A stretch of DNA of 44,846 nucleotides. Source: JBHHYR01 sp046757585. Its GTDB lineage: Bacteria > Desulfobacterota > Binatia > HRBIN30. A model generated the notes under the pieces. The model saw only the letters and a program-made list of their open reading frames with translations. It searched no databases and had not been told where the DNA came from. Within the stretch, counting starts at the first letter, position 1. Every line of letters begins with the position of its first letter. Of this stretch, positions 29,836 through 38,293 are shown one piece after another. Made by a program: the position numbers and the translations under genes. The stretch covers positions 1 through 44,846 of the forward strand of contig JBHHYR010000008.1 in the NCBI GenBank assembly GCA_046757585.1, written 5' to 3'.

Positions 29836-30276
29836 ATGGACAAGGTGAGAATCGGAAGCCGCGTCGACAGCTGGTGTACTCGCTGCAAGCTGTTGCTGGC
29901 CCACACCGTCGAGGCAATGGCTGGGAACAAGGTCACGCGGGTACATTGCAACACGTGCCAGGCACAGCACGCGTACCGGCCCAACCCGCCTGGCCAGCGG
30001 CGGGCGGCCAGTGGCACCCGGACGGCGCGAACCGGACGTTCCACCCGCACGGCTATGCGTGCCACACCTACGCCCCAGGCAAGCGACTACGCAACGTTGA
30101 TCCTCGGTCGAGACGCATCGGCTGCACGCTCCTACAAATTCGCCGAACGATTTGCGCCGTCCGAGCTCATCAACCACCCGACCTTCGGACTAGGCCTCGT
30201 CACCGCCACAAAGGATGGCGCCAAGATCGAAGTCTTGTTTCCCGACGGTCTCAAAACGTTGGTGCACGACCGCTAG
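29836..30276 (+). CDS. Small conserved zinc-ribbon protein
   Basis: 146 aa; ATG at 29836 with GGGAGGA just upstream. Residues 14-46 hold two Cys pairs (C-T-R-C and C-N-T-C) that would bind zinc, followed by a basic, disordered linker and a C-terminal beta-rich unit: F-x-P-S-E-L-I-N-H-P-T-F-G-L-G-L-V, then K-I-E-V-L-F-P-D-G-L-K-T-L-V-H. The same layout occurs in small proteins of unknown function in deltaproteobacteria and myxobacteria (from memory); nucleic-acid or protein binding is plausible. A near-palindromic hairpin spans its stop codon. Confidence 0.65.
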   Translation: MDKVRIGSRVDSWCTRCKLLLAHTVEAMAGNKVTRVHCNTCQAQHAYRPNPPGQRRAASGTRTARTGRSTRTAMRATPTPQASDYATLILGRDASAARSYKFAERFAPSELINHPTFGLGLVTATKDGAKIEVLFPDGLKTLVHDR

Positions 30277-30484
30277 CGTCGTGGGTCGCACGCCCGGGGA
30301 GGAACTCCCAGATTCCGGCAGGGCGCTTCGCACCATCTCCCTATCCGACGCGGCTCTCCAGCGCGAAGGTGCAGCCCCCGTGCGGGGTGGTGCAGCGACC
30401 GGCGGGAGGCCCTTGACCTAACGCGACGCCCCGGGCAACGATGGCTCTGAGGCCATCCACCGCCCTGACGTACGGAGCCGCACG

Positions 30485-31768
30485 ATGGATAAACGAAAGA
30501 AGCTGGCCATCCTCGTCGGTGGAGGACCAGCGCCTGGCATCAACAGTGTCATCGGAGCGGCGACCATTCGCGGTGTGCTGGAAGGCGTGGGGGTCGTCGG
30601 CATCCGTGACGGGTTCGAATGGATCATGCAGGGAAACGCGGAGCACGTCACCCCTCTGACCATCGACCTGGTCAGTCGCCTGCACTTCCGCGGTGGATCG
30701 TTTATCGGCATCTCCCGCGCCAACCCGACTCGTGATCCGCAGCACCTCGAAAACGCCGTGCGCGCGTTGCTGCAGCATGACGTCGATCGGTTGATCACCA
30801 TCGGCGGCGACGATACGGCGTTCTCGGCGATGAAACTGGCCGAGTGCTCCGCCGGCCGCATCCGGGTCGTCCATGTGCCCAAAACCATCGACAACGACCT
30901 CGATCTGCCGCCCCACATCGATACGTTCGGCTTCCAGACGGCACGACATATCGGGGTCGAACTCGTCAAGAACCTCATGGTTGACGCGTACACCACCTCG
31001 AAGTGGTACATCATCATTTCCATGGGACGGAAGGCAGGACACCTGGCTCTGGGTATCGGGAAGGCCGCCGGGGCGACGCTGACGCTGATTGCCGAGGAGT
31101 TCGGCAGCAGGACCGTTCGCTTGCGGGCCATCGTCGATGCGCTGGTCGGCGCAATGATCAAACGACTGAGCGAAGGGCGGCGCGACGGAGTGGCAGTGGT
31201 CGCGGAAGGCCTGGTCCTGAACATGGACCCGCAGGAGCTCTCGGATCTCAAGCAGGTGGAACGTGACGCGCATGGAAACGTTCGGCTCGCCGAAATCGAC
31301 ATCGGGGAGATCCTCAAGCACGCCGTGGTACAGCGGCTCAAGGACTTCGGGATCAAGGCCACTGTGGTGGCGAAGAACATTGGGTACGAGTTGCGCTGCG
31401 CCGACCCCATCCCGTACGACATGGAGTACACGCGGGATCTCGGCTACTGCGCCGCGAAGTACCTGCTGTCCGGCGGCGACGCGGTGATGGTTTCCATGCA
31501 AGGCGGCCACTTCGTGCCGATTCCCTTCACGCAGCTGGTCGACCCCCGCACCGGACGTGCCAAGGTGCGGCTGGTTGATATTCACTCGACCCGCTACGCG
31601 ATTGCGCGCCGCTATATGATCCGGTTGCGCCGGGACGACTTCGAGGACCCGTCCACCCTGGCAAGGTTCGCCGAGACGGCGGGCGTGTCAGTCGAAGAGT
31701 TCCGCCGGCAGTTCGAATATCTCACCGAGACGGAGCTACCGCCGCTAGTGATCGGGCCGGCCCAGTGA
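30485..31768 (+). CDS. 6-phosphofructokinase, PPi-dependent type signature
   Basis: 427 aa. G-G-G-P-A-P-G-I-N (12-20) binds the phosphate donor. G-G-D-D (107-110) replaces the G-G-D-G of ATP enzymes, and P-K-T-I-D-N-D (132-138) carries Lys where ATP enzymes have Gly. This Asp/Lys pair is the established signature of pyrophosphate-dependent PFK. M-G-R-K-A-G-H-L-A-L (fructose-6-phosphate side) is intact. The enzyme interconverts fructose-6-phosphate and fructose-1,6-bisphosphate with PPi, so it works in both glycolysis and gluconeogenesis. The gene is monocistronic and convergent with FUN14. Biochemical donor preference needs assay. Confidence 0.88.
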   Translation: MDKRKKLAILVGGGPAPGINSVIGAATIRGVLEGVGVVGIRDGFEWIMQGNAEHVTPLTIDLVSRLHFRGGSFIGISRANPTRDPQHLENAVRALLQHDVDRLITIGGDDTAFSAMKLAECSAGRIRVVHVPKTIDNDLDLPPHIDTFGFQTARHIGVELVKNLMVDAYTTSKWYIIISMGRKAGHLALGIGKAAGATLTLIAEEFGSRTVRLRAIVDALVGAMIKRLSEGRRDGVAVVAEGLVLNMDPQELSDLKQVERDAHGNVRLAEIDIGEILKHAVVQRLKDFGIKATVVAKNIGYELRCADPIPYDMEYTRDLGYCAAKYLLSGGDAVMVSMQGGHFVPIPFTQLVDPRTGRAKVRLVDIHSTRYAIARRYMIRLRRDDFEDPSTLARFAETAGVSVEEFRRQFEYLTETELPPLVIGPAQ

Positions 31769-31861
31769 CGCGATCCGGCCCGCATCGACCTCCCGTGACG
31801 GCAGCGGGCGGCCATCCGCGGCCTTGGCTGTAGCAAAGCGCGACGTCTGCGACGCTCGCGT

Positions 31862-32185
31862 TCATCCCATCTTGACGCCCAAGGCGAAGCCGGCAAGGAA
31901 GCCGCCGCCGAAGGGGAGGTTCGCCGTCAGAATTCTCCAGGCGCGGTCGGCCAGCGTCACCCCCTGCGGATCGTTCCATACCCCGGCAGCAGTCGTCTCC
32001 ACCGCGCCCCAATTGATCGTGATGAGGCCCTGGTACGCCAGCACCTGCACCAGGATGAAGGTCAGACCGAGGGCGAGGGCCGCCAGTTTCGTCACCTTCT
32101 TCGCCGTGTAGCCAACCACCAAGCCCGCGGCGCCGCCAAAGCCGAGAGAGGCTGCTGGCGCCCCGAGCAACGCGCTCAAGTCCAT
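31862..32185 (-). CDS. FUN14-family membrane protein
   Basis: 107 aa. The FUN14 pattern is seen as G-F-G-G-A-A-G-L-V-V-G-Y-T-A-K-K (15-30), two middle hydrophobic helices, and a terminal G-G-G-F-L-A-G-F-A-L-G-V-K-M-G. A small integral membrane protein; the eukaryotic relative FUNDC1 acts at mitochondria, while bacterial members are uncharacterised. The frame is open to 32722 but the ATG at 32185 is the sensible start. It stands alone, convergent with the phosphofructokinase. Confidence 0.8.
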   Translation of the reverse strand: MDLSALLGAPAASLGFGGAAGLVVGYTAKKVTKLAALALGLTFILVQVLAYQGLITINWGAVETTAAGVWNDPQGVTLADRAWRILTANLPFGGGFLAGFALGVKMG

Positions 32186-32336
32186 CGCTGTTCGACCACT
32201 GGCGCCACCCGACACACCATACCCTCCCTGCCGCGAATCGTCGAGGCAGGCACTGTTGCGGACCCCCTCGGAAGCGAGCGCTCGGAAGAAAATCGAGCCC
32301 ACGCCTCGGCGCCCGATCCGCCGCCGGGCACGGTGA

Positions 32337-33182
32337 CTACGGCCGGTACGTCGCGCGCGCTTGGGAAAGAACGACGTTGCCCTTTTGCGTCTCCGCCTGC
32401 ACGATGGCTTCGCCGTCGCCCGTCTTCCACATCTTGGTGACGATCGTGTCGCCGAAATAGACCTGATCGGCGAATCGCGCCTCAAAATGAAGAAACCGGG
32501 CCGGATCACCGCCACAGAGTGAGTGCAGAATCGCGCGGCCCGCAAAGCCGTACGTGCACAGCCCGTGCATGAAGGGCTTCTCGAACCCGGCCATCTTGGC
32601 GAAGTCGGGATCGATGTGAATCGGGTTGCGATCACCGGACAAGCGATAGATCGCACCCTGCTCGGGGCGCGTGACGTCTTCCACGATCTGGTCGGGGGCG
32701 CGATCCGGCGGGACGTTGACACCTTGGCTCGACGGACCGCGTTCGCCGCCGAAGCCGCCCGCTCCGCGAATGAACAGCGTTGCCTTGGCGGTCAGCAGAG
32801 GGCCCTGGTCATCTTCGACGAGGCCTTCGGAGCCAATCACCGCGGCCTTGCCCTTATCCCATACCTCGCTGACGCGGCCAGTCACGCGCACCTTCGCTTC
32901 CGGCGGGATCTCCCTGTGCAAGGTGATCGACTGCTCGCCGTGGAGCAGCATGGCGAGATTGACCTCCACGTTCGACACCAGGCCGCCCATGGCGAACATC
33001 CCCGGAATCACCGCGTAGGTCGGCAGGACCTTCGGGCCCTTTCCTTCGTACACGAACGCCAACTCGCCTTCGGGCTTGGCACCTACGCCAACAGCATACA
33101 GCATGACGTCCTTTGCGTCCCAGGAAAACGAAACGGGCTCGAACGTCATACCAACGAGATCACTGGAAATCGGTTTGGTCAT
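32337..33182 (-). CDS. MaoC-like (R)-specific enoyl-CoA hydratase, double hot-dog
   Basis: 281 aa; ATG at 33182 with AAGGA 5 nt upstream. The N-terminal half is a degenerate hot-dog (~1-140) and the C-terminal half holds the hydratase-2 motif with D184, N186 and H189 in S-G-D-R-N-P-I-H-I-D-P, followed by F-M-H-G-L-C-T-Y-G. It matches the length of single-chain hydratase 2 enzymes such as the MFE-2 hydratase unit, hydrating trans-2-enoyl-CoA to the (R)-3-hydroxyacyl-CoA. It is divergent from DUF35 and thiolase genes, with a 249-nt shared intergenic region. That arrangement recalls fatty or steroid side-chain beta-oxidation gene sets. Confidence 0.88.
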   Translation of the reverse strand: MTKPISSDLVGMTFEPVSFSWDAKDVMLYAVGVGAKPEGELAFVYEGKGPKVLPTYAVIPGMFAMGGLVSNVEVNLAMLLHGEQSITLHREIPPEAKVRVTGRVSEVWDKGKAAVIGSEGLVEDDQGPLLTAKATLFIRGAGGFGGERGPSSQGVNVPPDRAPDQIVEDVTRPEQGAIYRLSGDRNPIHIDPDFAKMAGFEKPFMHGLCTYGFAGRAILHSLCGGDPARFLHFEARFADQVYFGDTIVTKMWKTGDGEAIVQAETQKGNVVLSQARATYRP

Positions 33183-33431
33183 GGGGATCCTTTTCGGGAA
33201 ACTCGACGCGCGTGTCAAGCGGGGGCCACGGTGACGCTTGCAAGGTTGTCCGTGCGATGCCCGTCGCCCGCCGGCAGCGGCGTGTCTTTTTGCGCACGCG
33301 CAGAGGCTTCCAACCCGCACCGAGCACCCTGGCCGGCCGCGAGCCACCTTGACGCATGCGGGTGTACCGTGAAAGATACTGACATCTGCAACGCAGGAGC
33401 AGGCGCCCTCCTGCGGAAAAGGAGAGTGCGT

Positions 33432-33872
33432 ATGCCCGAGCCAAGCGAAGCGCGAGCGCACAGCCGGCCGCGGCCGATTGTCCCGTTTCTCCGACTCGGC
33501 AGCAACGGGGACAAGCCGTACCTGGTTGGCAAGAAGTGTAGCAACTGCGGTGCCGTGTATCTCGGCAGGCGGGTCGCCTGCTCGAAATGCGGTGGGACCG
33601 GCCCGTTCAACGAAATCCACCTGGCTGACAAAGGGCGGCTGTGGGTCTACTCGATCGTCTATCAATCGGCACCGGGCATCCCCACCCCGTACGTCGCCGG
33701 CATCGTGGATCTGCCCGAGGGTGTCAGCGTGCGCTGCACCATCGTGAACGTCGAGCCGAAGCCGGAAAAGATCGACTTCGGCATGCCCGTGGAAATGGTG
33801 ACCAGGAAAGTCCGCGAGGATCAGGAAGGGAACGACGTGATCGCCTTCTTCTTCCAGCCGGCCCGCGGGTAG
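33432..33872 (+). CDS. Zn-ribbon OB-fold protein (DUF35)
   Basis: 146 aa; GGAGAG lies 5 nt before the ATG. A rubredoxin-like zinc ribbon has C36-x-x-C39 and C50-x-x-C53, followed by the OB-fold (G-R-L-W-V-Y-S-I-V-Y, Y-V-A-G-I-V-D-L-P-E-G). DUF35 proteins normally sit beside SCP2-type thiolases and MaoC proteins and act as an acyl-CoA binding or scaffolding partner, as ChsH2 does for the Ltp2 aldolase. Here the thiolase starts 51 nt downstream. Confidence 0.88.
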   Translation: MPEPSEARAHSRPRPIVPFLRLGSNGDKPYLVGKKCSNCGAVYLGRRVACSKCGGTGPFNEIHLADKGRLWVYSIVYQSAPGIPTPYVAGIVDLPEGVSVRCTIVNVEPKPEKIDFGMPVEMVTRKVREDQEGNDVIAFFFQPARG

Positions 33873-33923
33873 GGCACCCGGCGAACCCCCGCCCGACCCC
33901 GAGCGGCCCAAGGAGGATTGGAC

Positions 33924-35054
33924 ATGAGAGACGTGTACGTACTCGGCGCTGGGATGATCAAGTTCGGCCGTTATCCCGACAGGGATGTCAGCGAGCTCGC
34001 TGCCGAGGCGGCGCTCCTGGCGTTCAAGGACGCCAACCTGACGATCCACGATATCCAGATGCTGGCGTCGGGAAACCTCGTCCAGGCCAACGGCATGGTC
34101 GGGCAACGGATCCTGCAGCAAATTGGCCAGACCGGGATTCCGATCATCAACGTATCCAACGCGTGCGCGACAGGTTCCACGGCGGTGCGCGAGGCCTACC
34201 TCGCGGTCGGTTCCGGCGAGTACGACGTGGCGATGGCGGTGGGCTCGGAGCAGATGGGCAAGGCGGGCCTGCTCGGCGGGGGCGGCCGGCGCGAAAGCGT
34301 CGAGGGCATTCTCGGCAGCGGGCTCATGCCGGCGGTGTTCGGCCAGGCGGGTGTGGAACACATGCGCCAGTACGGGACGACGGTAGAACATTTCGCCAAG
34401 ATCTCGGTCAAGAACCACAAGCACTCCACCAAGAATCCGCTTTCGCAGTATCAGGTGGAGGTCAGCCTCGAGGACGTCCTGAAAGCGCGCATGATCGCGT
34501 ATCCCAACACGCTCTATATGTGCTGTCCGACGGGTGACGGGGCAGCGGCCGTCATCTTGGCCTCGGAATCCACAATGAGGAAACACGCCAATAAGCCAGT
34601 CAAGATTGCGTGCTCGGTACTGACCTCCGATCCTTGGACACCGCGTGACCTCACGCTCCCGGACGTGAACACGCTCACCCGGAACGCTGCCCGGACCGCC
34701 TACGAACGGGCAGGCGTTGGCCCCGAAGATCAGGACCTGGTGGAGTTGCACGACTGCTTCGCAACAGCGGAACTGCTGCACTACGAGAACCTCGGTCTGT
34801 GCAAGGATGGCGAAGCCGCCCATGGTGTCGACGAGGGATGGTTTGAATGGGGTGGGAAGACTCCGGTCAACGTCAGCGGCGGTCTGCTCTCCAAAGGGCA
34901 CCCACTCGGTGCCACGGGTGTGGCAAATATCTGCGAGCTGGTCGCCCACCTGCGCGGCCAGGCTGAGGCCCGCCAGGTTGAAAATGCCAAAGTGGGGTTG
35001 GCGCACGTGATTGGTCTGGGTTCCGCCTGTACCATCCACATTCTGACCGCATAA
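33924..35054 (+). CDS. SCP2-type thiolase (acetyl-CoA acetyltransferase-like)
   Basis: 376 aa; AAGGAGG 7 nt upstream fixes the ATG at 33924. The nucleophile motif N-A-C-A-T-G-S (C81) is intact, as are E-L-H-D-C-F-A-T-A-E and the terminal G-H-P-L-G-A-T-G loop with a C-T-I-H near the end. Such SCP-x-like thiolases cleave 3-ketoacyl-CoA; steroid aldolase Ltp2 is a homologue with a different active site. With the adjoining DUF35 protein and divergent MaoC hydratase this could be a retro-aldol/thiolase unit for branched or sterol-type acyl-CoA. The intact Cys favours ordinary thiolysis. Confidence 0.88.
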   Translation: MRDVYVLGAGMIKFGRYPDRDVSELAAEAALLAFKDANLTIHDIQMLASGNLVQANGMVGQRILQQIGQTGIPIINVSNACATGSTAVREAYLAVGSGEYDVAMAVGSEQMGKAGLLGGGGRRESVEGILGSGLMPAVFGQAGVEHMRQYGTTVEHFAKISVKNHKHSTKNPLSQYQVEVSLEDVLKARMIAYPNTLYMCCPTGDGAAAVILASESTMRKHANKPVKIACSVLTSDPWTPRDLTLPDVNTLTRNAARTAYERAGVGPEDQDLVELHDCFATAELLHYENLGLCKDGEAAHGVDEGWFEWGGKTPVNVSGGLLSKGHPLGATGVANICELVAHLRGQAEARQVENAKVGLAHVIGLGSACTIHILTA

Positions 35055-35217
35055 GCGACCCCGCTCCGCTGGCCTCGTTGGCAAGAGGAGCCGACCGGGA
35101 AAGAGCATCTCGGCGGCGCAGGTTCCCTTCCAGGGCGGTTGCGGACGGGGGGTCTCGTGTACCCGTGCTCGCTCGCACCGAGCCGGGTCGCCGCACGGGT
35201 ACGCGACGTGACTATTG

Positions 35218-36636
35218 ATGGGGCCCTCCCAGGACAGCCAAACGCGGGCCCCGGCCAGCGTGATCTCTGAGGTGGCCGGGCCTGATCGCCACCCGCTTGA
35301 TCGTCTCAAGCGGGAGCTCTCGCTCACCGATGCGACGATGCTCGTCGTGTCGTCGGTCATCGGCGTGGGCATTTTCCTCACGCCCGGCACCGTCGCTGAT
35401 GCGTTGCCGCATCCGGGTCTCATCCTAGCCGCGTGGCTCACCGGTGGCCTCCTCTCCCTGGCGGGTGCACTCGCCAATGCGGAGCTCGGTGCGATGTACC
35501 CCTACGCTGGGGGCGACTACGTTTACCTGCGCGAGGCGTACCACGCATTTGCCGGTTTCGTTGCCGGCTGGCTTTCCTTCTTCGTGATCTACGCCGGCAC
35601 GGTGGCCACGCTGGCCGTGGGCTTTGCCGAGAGCCTGGGACACTTTGTCGCGCTCGGGGAGGGCCAGAAGATAGCCGCGGCCGTAGCGCTCATCGTTGCG
35701 ACCTCCTGGGTCAATTACACCGGGGTACGAGCCGGAGCGCGCTTCAACAACGTGACCGGATACGTGAAGGTTGCCGCGCTGATTGGCCTGGTGGTGGCCG
35801 GACCGCTCCTCGGCCACGGTAGCATCGACAACCTGCACCCCATTTTCTCCGCCGTGGCCGTGGCACCGGTGGCCCACTTCGGGCTGGCCCTGTCCCCGGT
35901 GCTGTTTACGTACCTTGGCTGGAACGCTTCCGTGTACGTAGCCAGCGAAATCCGTGACCCGGGCCGCACTGTGCCGCGTTCACTATTCATCGGACTCGCG
36001 ATCTGTACGGCGATTTACCTGGTGTTGAACGCCGTGTACCTCTACGCGCTGCCGGTCAACGTCCTACGGGGCGAGGTTCGGGTCGGCGAAGCGGCAGCAC
36101 GGGCGCTCTTCGGAGCCGCTGGGGGTACGATCGTTGCGGCGCTGGTGCTGACGTCGATCGTCGGAAGCCTCAACGCAACAATCCTGGTCGGGCCGCGCAT
36201 CGCGTATGCCATGGCGCTCGACGGACTCTTTTTCGGCGGCGTGAACCGGGTCCACGAAGTGCACCGCACCCCGCACGTTGCGCTTGCCGTCCAGGCACTG
36301 ACTGCCATCGCGCTGATCGTCGTGCTGCGCCGCTTCCCCAGTATGCTCGACTACACCACCTTCGCAATTATCCTGGCTACGATGGCGGACGTTACGGCGC
36401 TCTACGCCTTACGCCGCCGCCAACCCCAACGCCCGCGCCCGTATCGCGCTTGGGGCTACCCAGCCATCCCTGCCCTGTACCTGGTCGCCAACGCCGGGAT
36501 TGCCGGGGTGATGTTATGGGGCCGGCCAAAGGAATGTACCATTGCCGTCATCGTGACTGCGACGGCTCTACCCTTCTACCTGCTCTTTGCGCGGCGCGCT
36601 GGATCACGCGCGCCTTCCCGGAAGCAGCAGCGATGA
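35218..36636 (+). CDS. APC-family amino acid permease
   Basis: 472 aa from ATG at 35218; the start is uncertain because no ribosome site is visible, and codons at ~35260 are alternatives. About twelve helices. The APC consensus in TM1 is V-V-S-S-V-I-G-V-G-I-F-L-T-P-G, followed by A-E-L-G-A-M-Y-P-Y-A-G-G-D-Y-V-Y-L-R-E in the first loop, as in the LAT/YjeH-like branch. Substrate is likely a neutral or hydrophobic amino acid; a short basic C-tail follows. It is codirectional with the thiolase but 163 nt away, so co-transcription is uncertain. Confidence 0.8.
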   Translation: MGPSQDSQTRAPASVISEVAGPDRHPLDRLKRELSLTDATMLVVSSVIGVGIFLTPGTVADALPHPGLILAAWLTGGLLSLAGALANAELGAMYPYAGGDYVYLREAYHAFAGFVAGWLSFFVIYAGTVATLAVGFAESLGHFVALGEGQKIAAAVALIVATSWVNYTGVRAGARFNNVTGYVKVAALIGLVVAGPLLGHGSIDNLHPIFSAVAVAPVAHFGLALSPVLFTYLGWNASVYVASEIRDPGRTVPRSLFIGLAICTAIYLVLNAVYLYALPVNVLRGEVRVGEAAARALFGAAGGTIVAALVLTSIVGSLNATILVGPRIAYAMALDGLFFGGVNRVHEVHRTPHVALAVQALTAIALIVVLRRFPSMLDYTTFAIILATMADVTALYALRRRQPQRPRPYRAWGYPAIPALYLVANAGIAGVMLWGRPKECTIAVIVTATALPFYLLFARRAGSRAPSRKQQR

Positions 36637-36815
36637 GCACACCGAAACCAGACCGGGACTGCCGTCAGGAGCTCGCCTGGGCCCGTCACAAAGTGGGTTG
36701 CTACGGCTGTGGTACCGGCTTCGTGTGCTTTACCCAACTCGCCAGCTACCGCCGCCAGGCGAGCAGGCGTTCGAAAAGGCGCTTCACGACCGGGGTCAAC
36801 CGGGAGCGATTGTAG
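36633..36815 (+). CDS. Doubtful short Cys-containing ORF overlapping the permease stop
   Basis: 60 codons starting at the ATGA that ends the permease. The product begins M-S-T-P-K-P-D-R-D and has C-Y-G-C-G; its last ~23 codons lie opposite the 3' end of the flavoprotein gene (stop at 36746-36748), where a shadow frame is expected. The translational coupling to the permease is the only argument for it. Confidence 0.2.
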   Translation: MSTPKPDRDCRQELAWARHKVGCYGCGTGFVCFTQLASYRRQASRRSKRRFTTGVNRERL

Positions 36816-38293
36816 GCGTCCCCAAGCTTGCGGAGCACTTCGGCCTGCGTGGGATACGGGTGGATTGTCTGGGCGAACCGGCTTAGGCCAATACCGTGAT
36901 TCATGGCGAGCACGACCTCCCCGATCATCTCGCCGGCGTGGTCGGCAACAATGGTCACGCCGACCAGTTTGTCGCTCCCCTTGCGGAGCACGGCCCGGGC
37001 GAAGCCGTCGGTTGCACCGTCGAGTATGGCGCGGTCCACATCCTTGAGCTCGACCGTGACGGTCGTGACGTCGATGCCGGCAGCGGCCGCGGCCCGGGCG
37101 TTGAGGCCGACGTGGGCCACCTCGGGACTCGTGTATGTGCACCACGGGATGGTCAGCGCGCTCGCCTTCTTGCGACCGAAGAAGAGGGCGTTCTGGATCA
37201 CAATCCGGGCCATGGCATCGGCGGCATGAGTGAACTGGAAGCGCGAGCAGACGTCGCCGGCCGCGAAGATGTGTGGATTCGTGGTGCGGAGGTGATCGTC
37301 CACCTGCACCCCTTTGGCAGTGTACTCCACGCCCACCTGCTTGAGCTCGAGCCCTTCGACGTTGGCGGCGCGGCCAGCCCCCAGAAGCACCTCATCCGCC
37401 ACCGCCCCGCGCCGTGCCCCGTCGACCTCGTAGGTGATGACCTTCTCGGTGCCGCGTTGCGCCACCGCGACGATGTGCGAGCACATTTCAACCGTAATAC
37501 CCTCGCGGCGAAAGCGTTCTCTGACGATCGCCGACGTCTCCGGCGCTTCCTTCGGGAGGAACTCCTGGCTGATGATCGTCACCTCGGAACCGAACCGGCG
37601 GAACGTCTGGCCGAGCTCGCAGCCGATGGGCCCTGCGCCGACCACCACCAGCCGTCGCGGCAGCTCGTTGAGCCAGAACACGTTCTCGTTGGTGAGGTAG
37701 CTGATCTCGTTCAGACCGGGAACGGGCAACTGGGCCGCCCGCGCCCCGGTCGTAATCACGGCGCGCGCAAACTCCAGGCGCTGGCCGTCAACTTCGACGA
37801 TGTCGCTTCCGGCGAACCGTGCGGCGCCGATGTACACGTCCACACCGAGCGTGCGGTAGCGTTGCACGGAGTCGTTCTGACTGATGCCGGCGCGCAGGCG
37901 GCGCATTCGCTCCATGACGGCCGCAAAGTCCACGCGCACCGCCGGGGGCACCTGCACACCGAACTCGCCTGCGCGCGCCACCTCGTGGGCGGCGCGCGAC
38001 GCCCGGATCAATGCTTTCGACGGCACGCAACCCACGTTGAGGCAGTCGCCACCCATCAGCTGCTTCTCGATCAACGCTACCTTGGCTCCCAAGCCGGCGG
38101 CGCCGGCCGCGGTGACCAGGCCGGCCGTGCCGGCGCCGATCACAACAAGGTTGTAGCGCCCGGTGGGAGTCGGGTTGGTGTAGGATTCGGGGTGGACGTT
38201 GTCGAGAAGAAGACGATTGTATTCGTCGAGCGGCGCGATGAGGGGTTCGGCCTGCGCCACAGGCTTGCGCTGCGCAGCAACGCGGTTAGTCAC
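36746..38293 (-). CDS. FAD-dependent pyridine nucleotide-disulphide oxidoreductase, mercuric-reductase-like
   Basis: 515 aa from GTG at 38293, 6 nt after AAGGAGG and overlapping the TVP38 stop by 8 nt; an ATG at 38314 would lie further inside that gene. After a ~45-residue N-terminal extension comes G-A-G-T-A-G-L-V (FAD), then the redox pair in G-G-D-C-L-N-V-G-C-V-P-S-K, a second dinucleotide motif G-A-G-P-I-G-C-E-L, and A-A-G-D-V-C. The dimer interface has the H-P-Y-P-T segment. The vicinal Cys pair at the C-terminus of true MerA is absent (it ends L-A-W-R-R) and there is no N-terminal metal domain, so Hg(II) reduction is unlikely. Likely an NAD(P)H-dependent disulphide reductase acting with the TVP38 membrane partner. 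Confidence 0.85.
   Translation of the reverse strand: MTNRVAAQRKPVAQAEPLIAPLDEYNRLLLDNVHPESYTNPTPTGRYNLVVIGAGTAGLVTAAGAAGLGAKVALIEKQLMGGDCLNVGCVPSKALIRASRAAHEVARAGEFGVQVPPAVRVDFAAVMERMRRLRAGISQNDSVQRYRTLGVDVYIGAARFAGSDIVEVDGQRLEFARAVITTGARAAQLPVPGLNEISYLTNENVFWLNELPRRLVVVGAGPIGCELGQTFRRFGSEVTIISQEFLPKEAPETSAIVRERFRREGITVEMCSHIVAVAQRGTEKVITYEVDGARRGAVADEVLLGAGRAANVEGLELKQVGVEYTAKGVQVDDHLRTTNPHIFAAGDVCSRFQFTHAADAMARIVIQNALFFGRKKASALTIPWCTYTSPEVAHVGLNARAAAAAGIDVTTVTVELKDVDRAILDGATDGFARAVLRKGSDKLVGVTIVADHAGEMIGEVVLAMNHGIGLSRFAQTIHPYPTQAEVLRKLGDAYNRSRLTPVVKRLFERLLAWRR

Noticed and set aside
30610..30625. A GGGTTCGAAT string resembling a tRNA T-arm
   Set aside because: It lies inside the phosphofructokinase gene with no cloverleaf around it; no tRNA is supported in the window.
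32337..35477. A very long minus-strand open frame (about 1,046 codons) across the DUF35 and thiolase genes
   Set aside because: Only the last 281 codons (MaoC hydratase, ATG at 33182 with a ribosome site) are real; the rest is antisense to two well-supported genes and reflects high GC content.
36746..38293. Mercuric reductase (merA)
   Set aside because: The C-terminal Cys pair and metal-binding domain are missing and no other mer genes are nearby.
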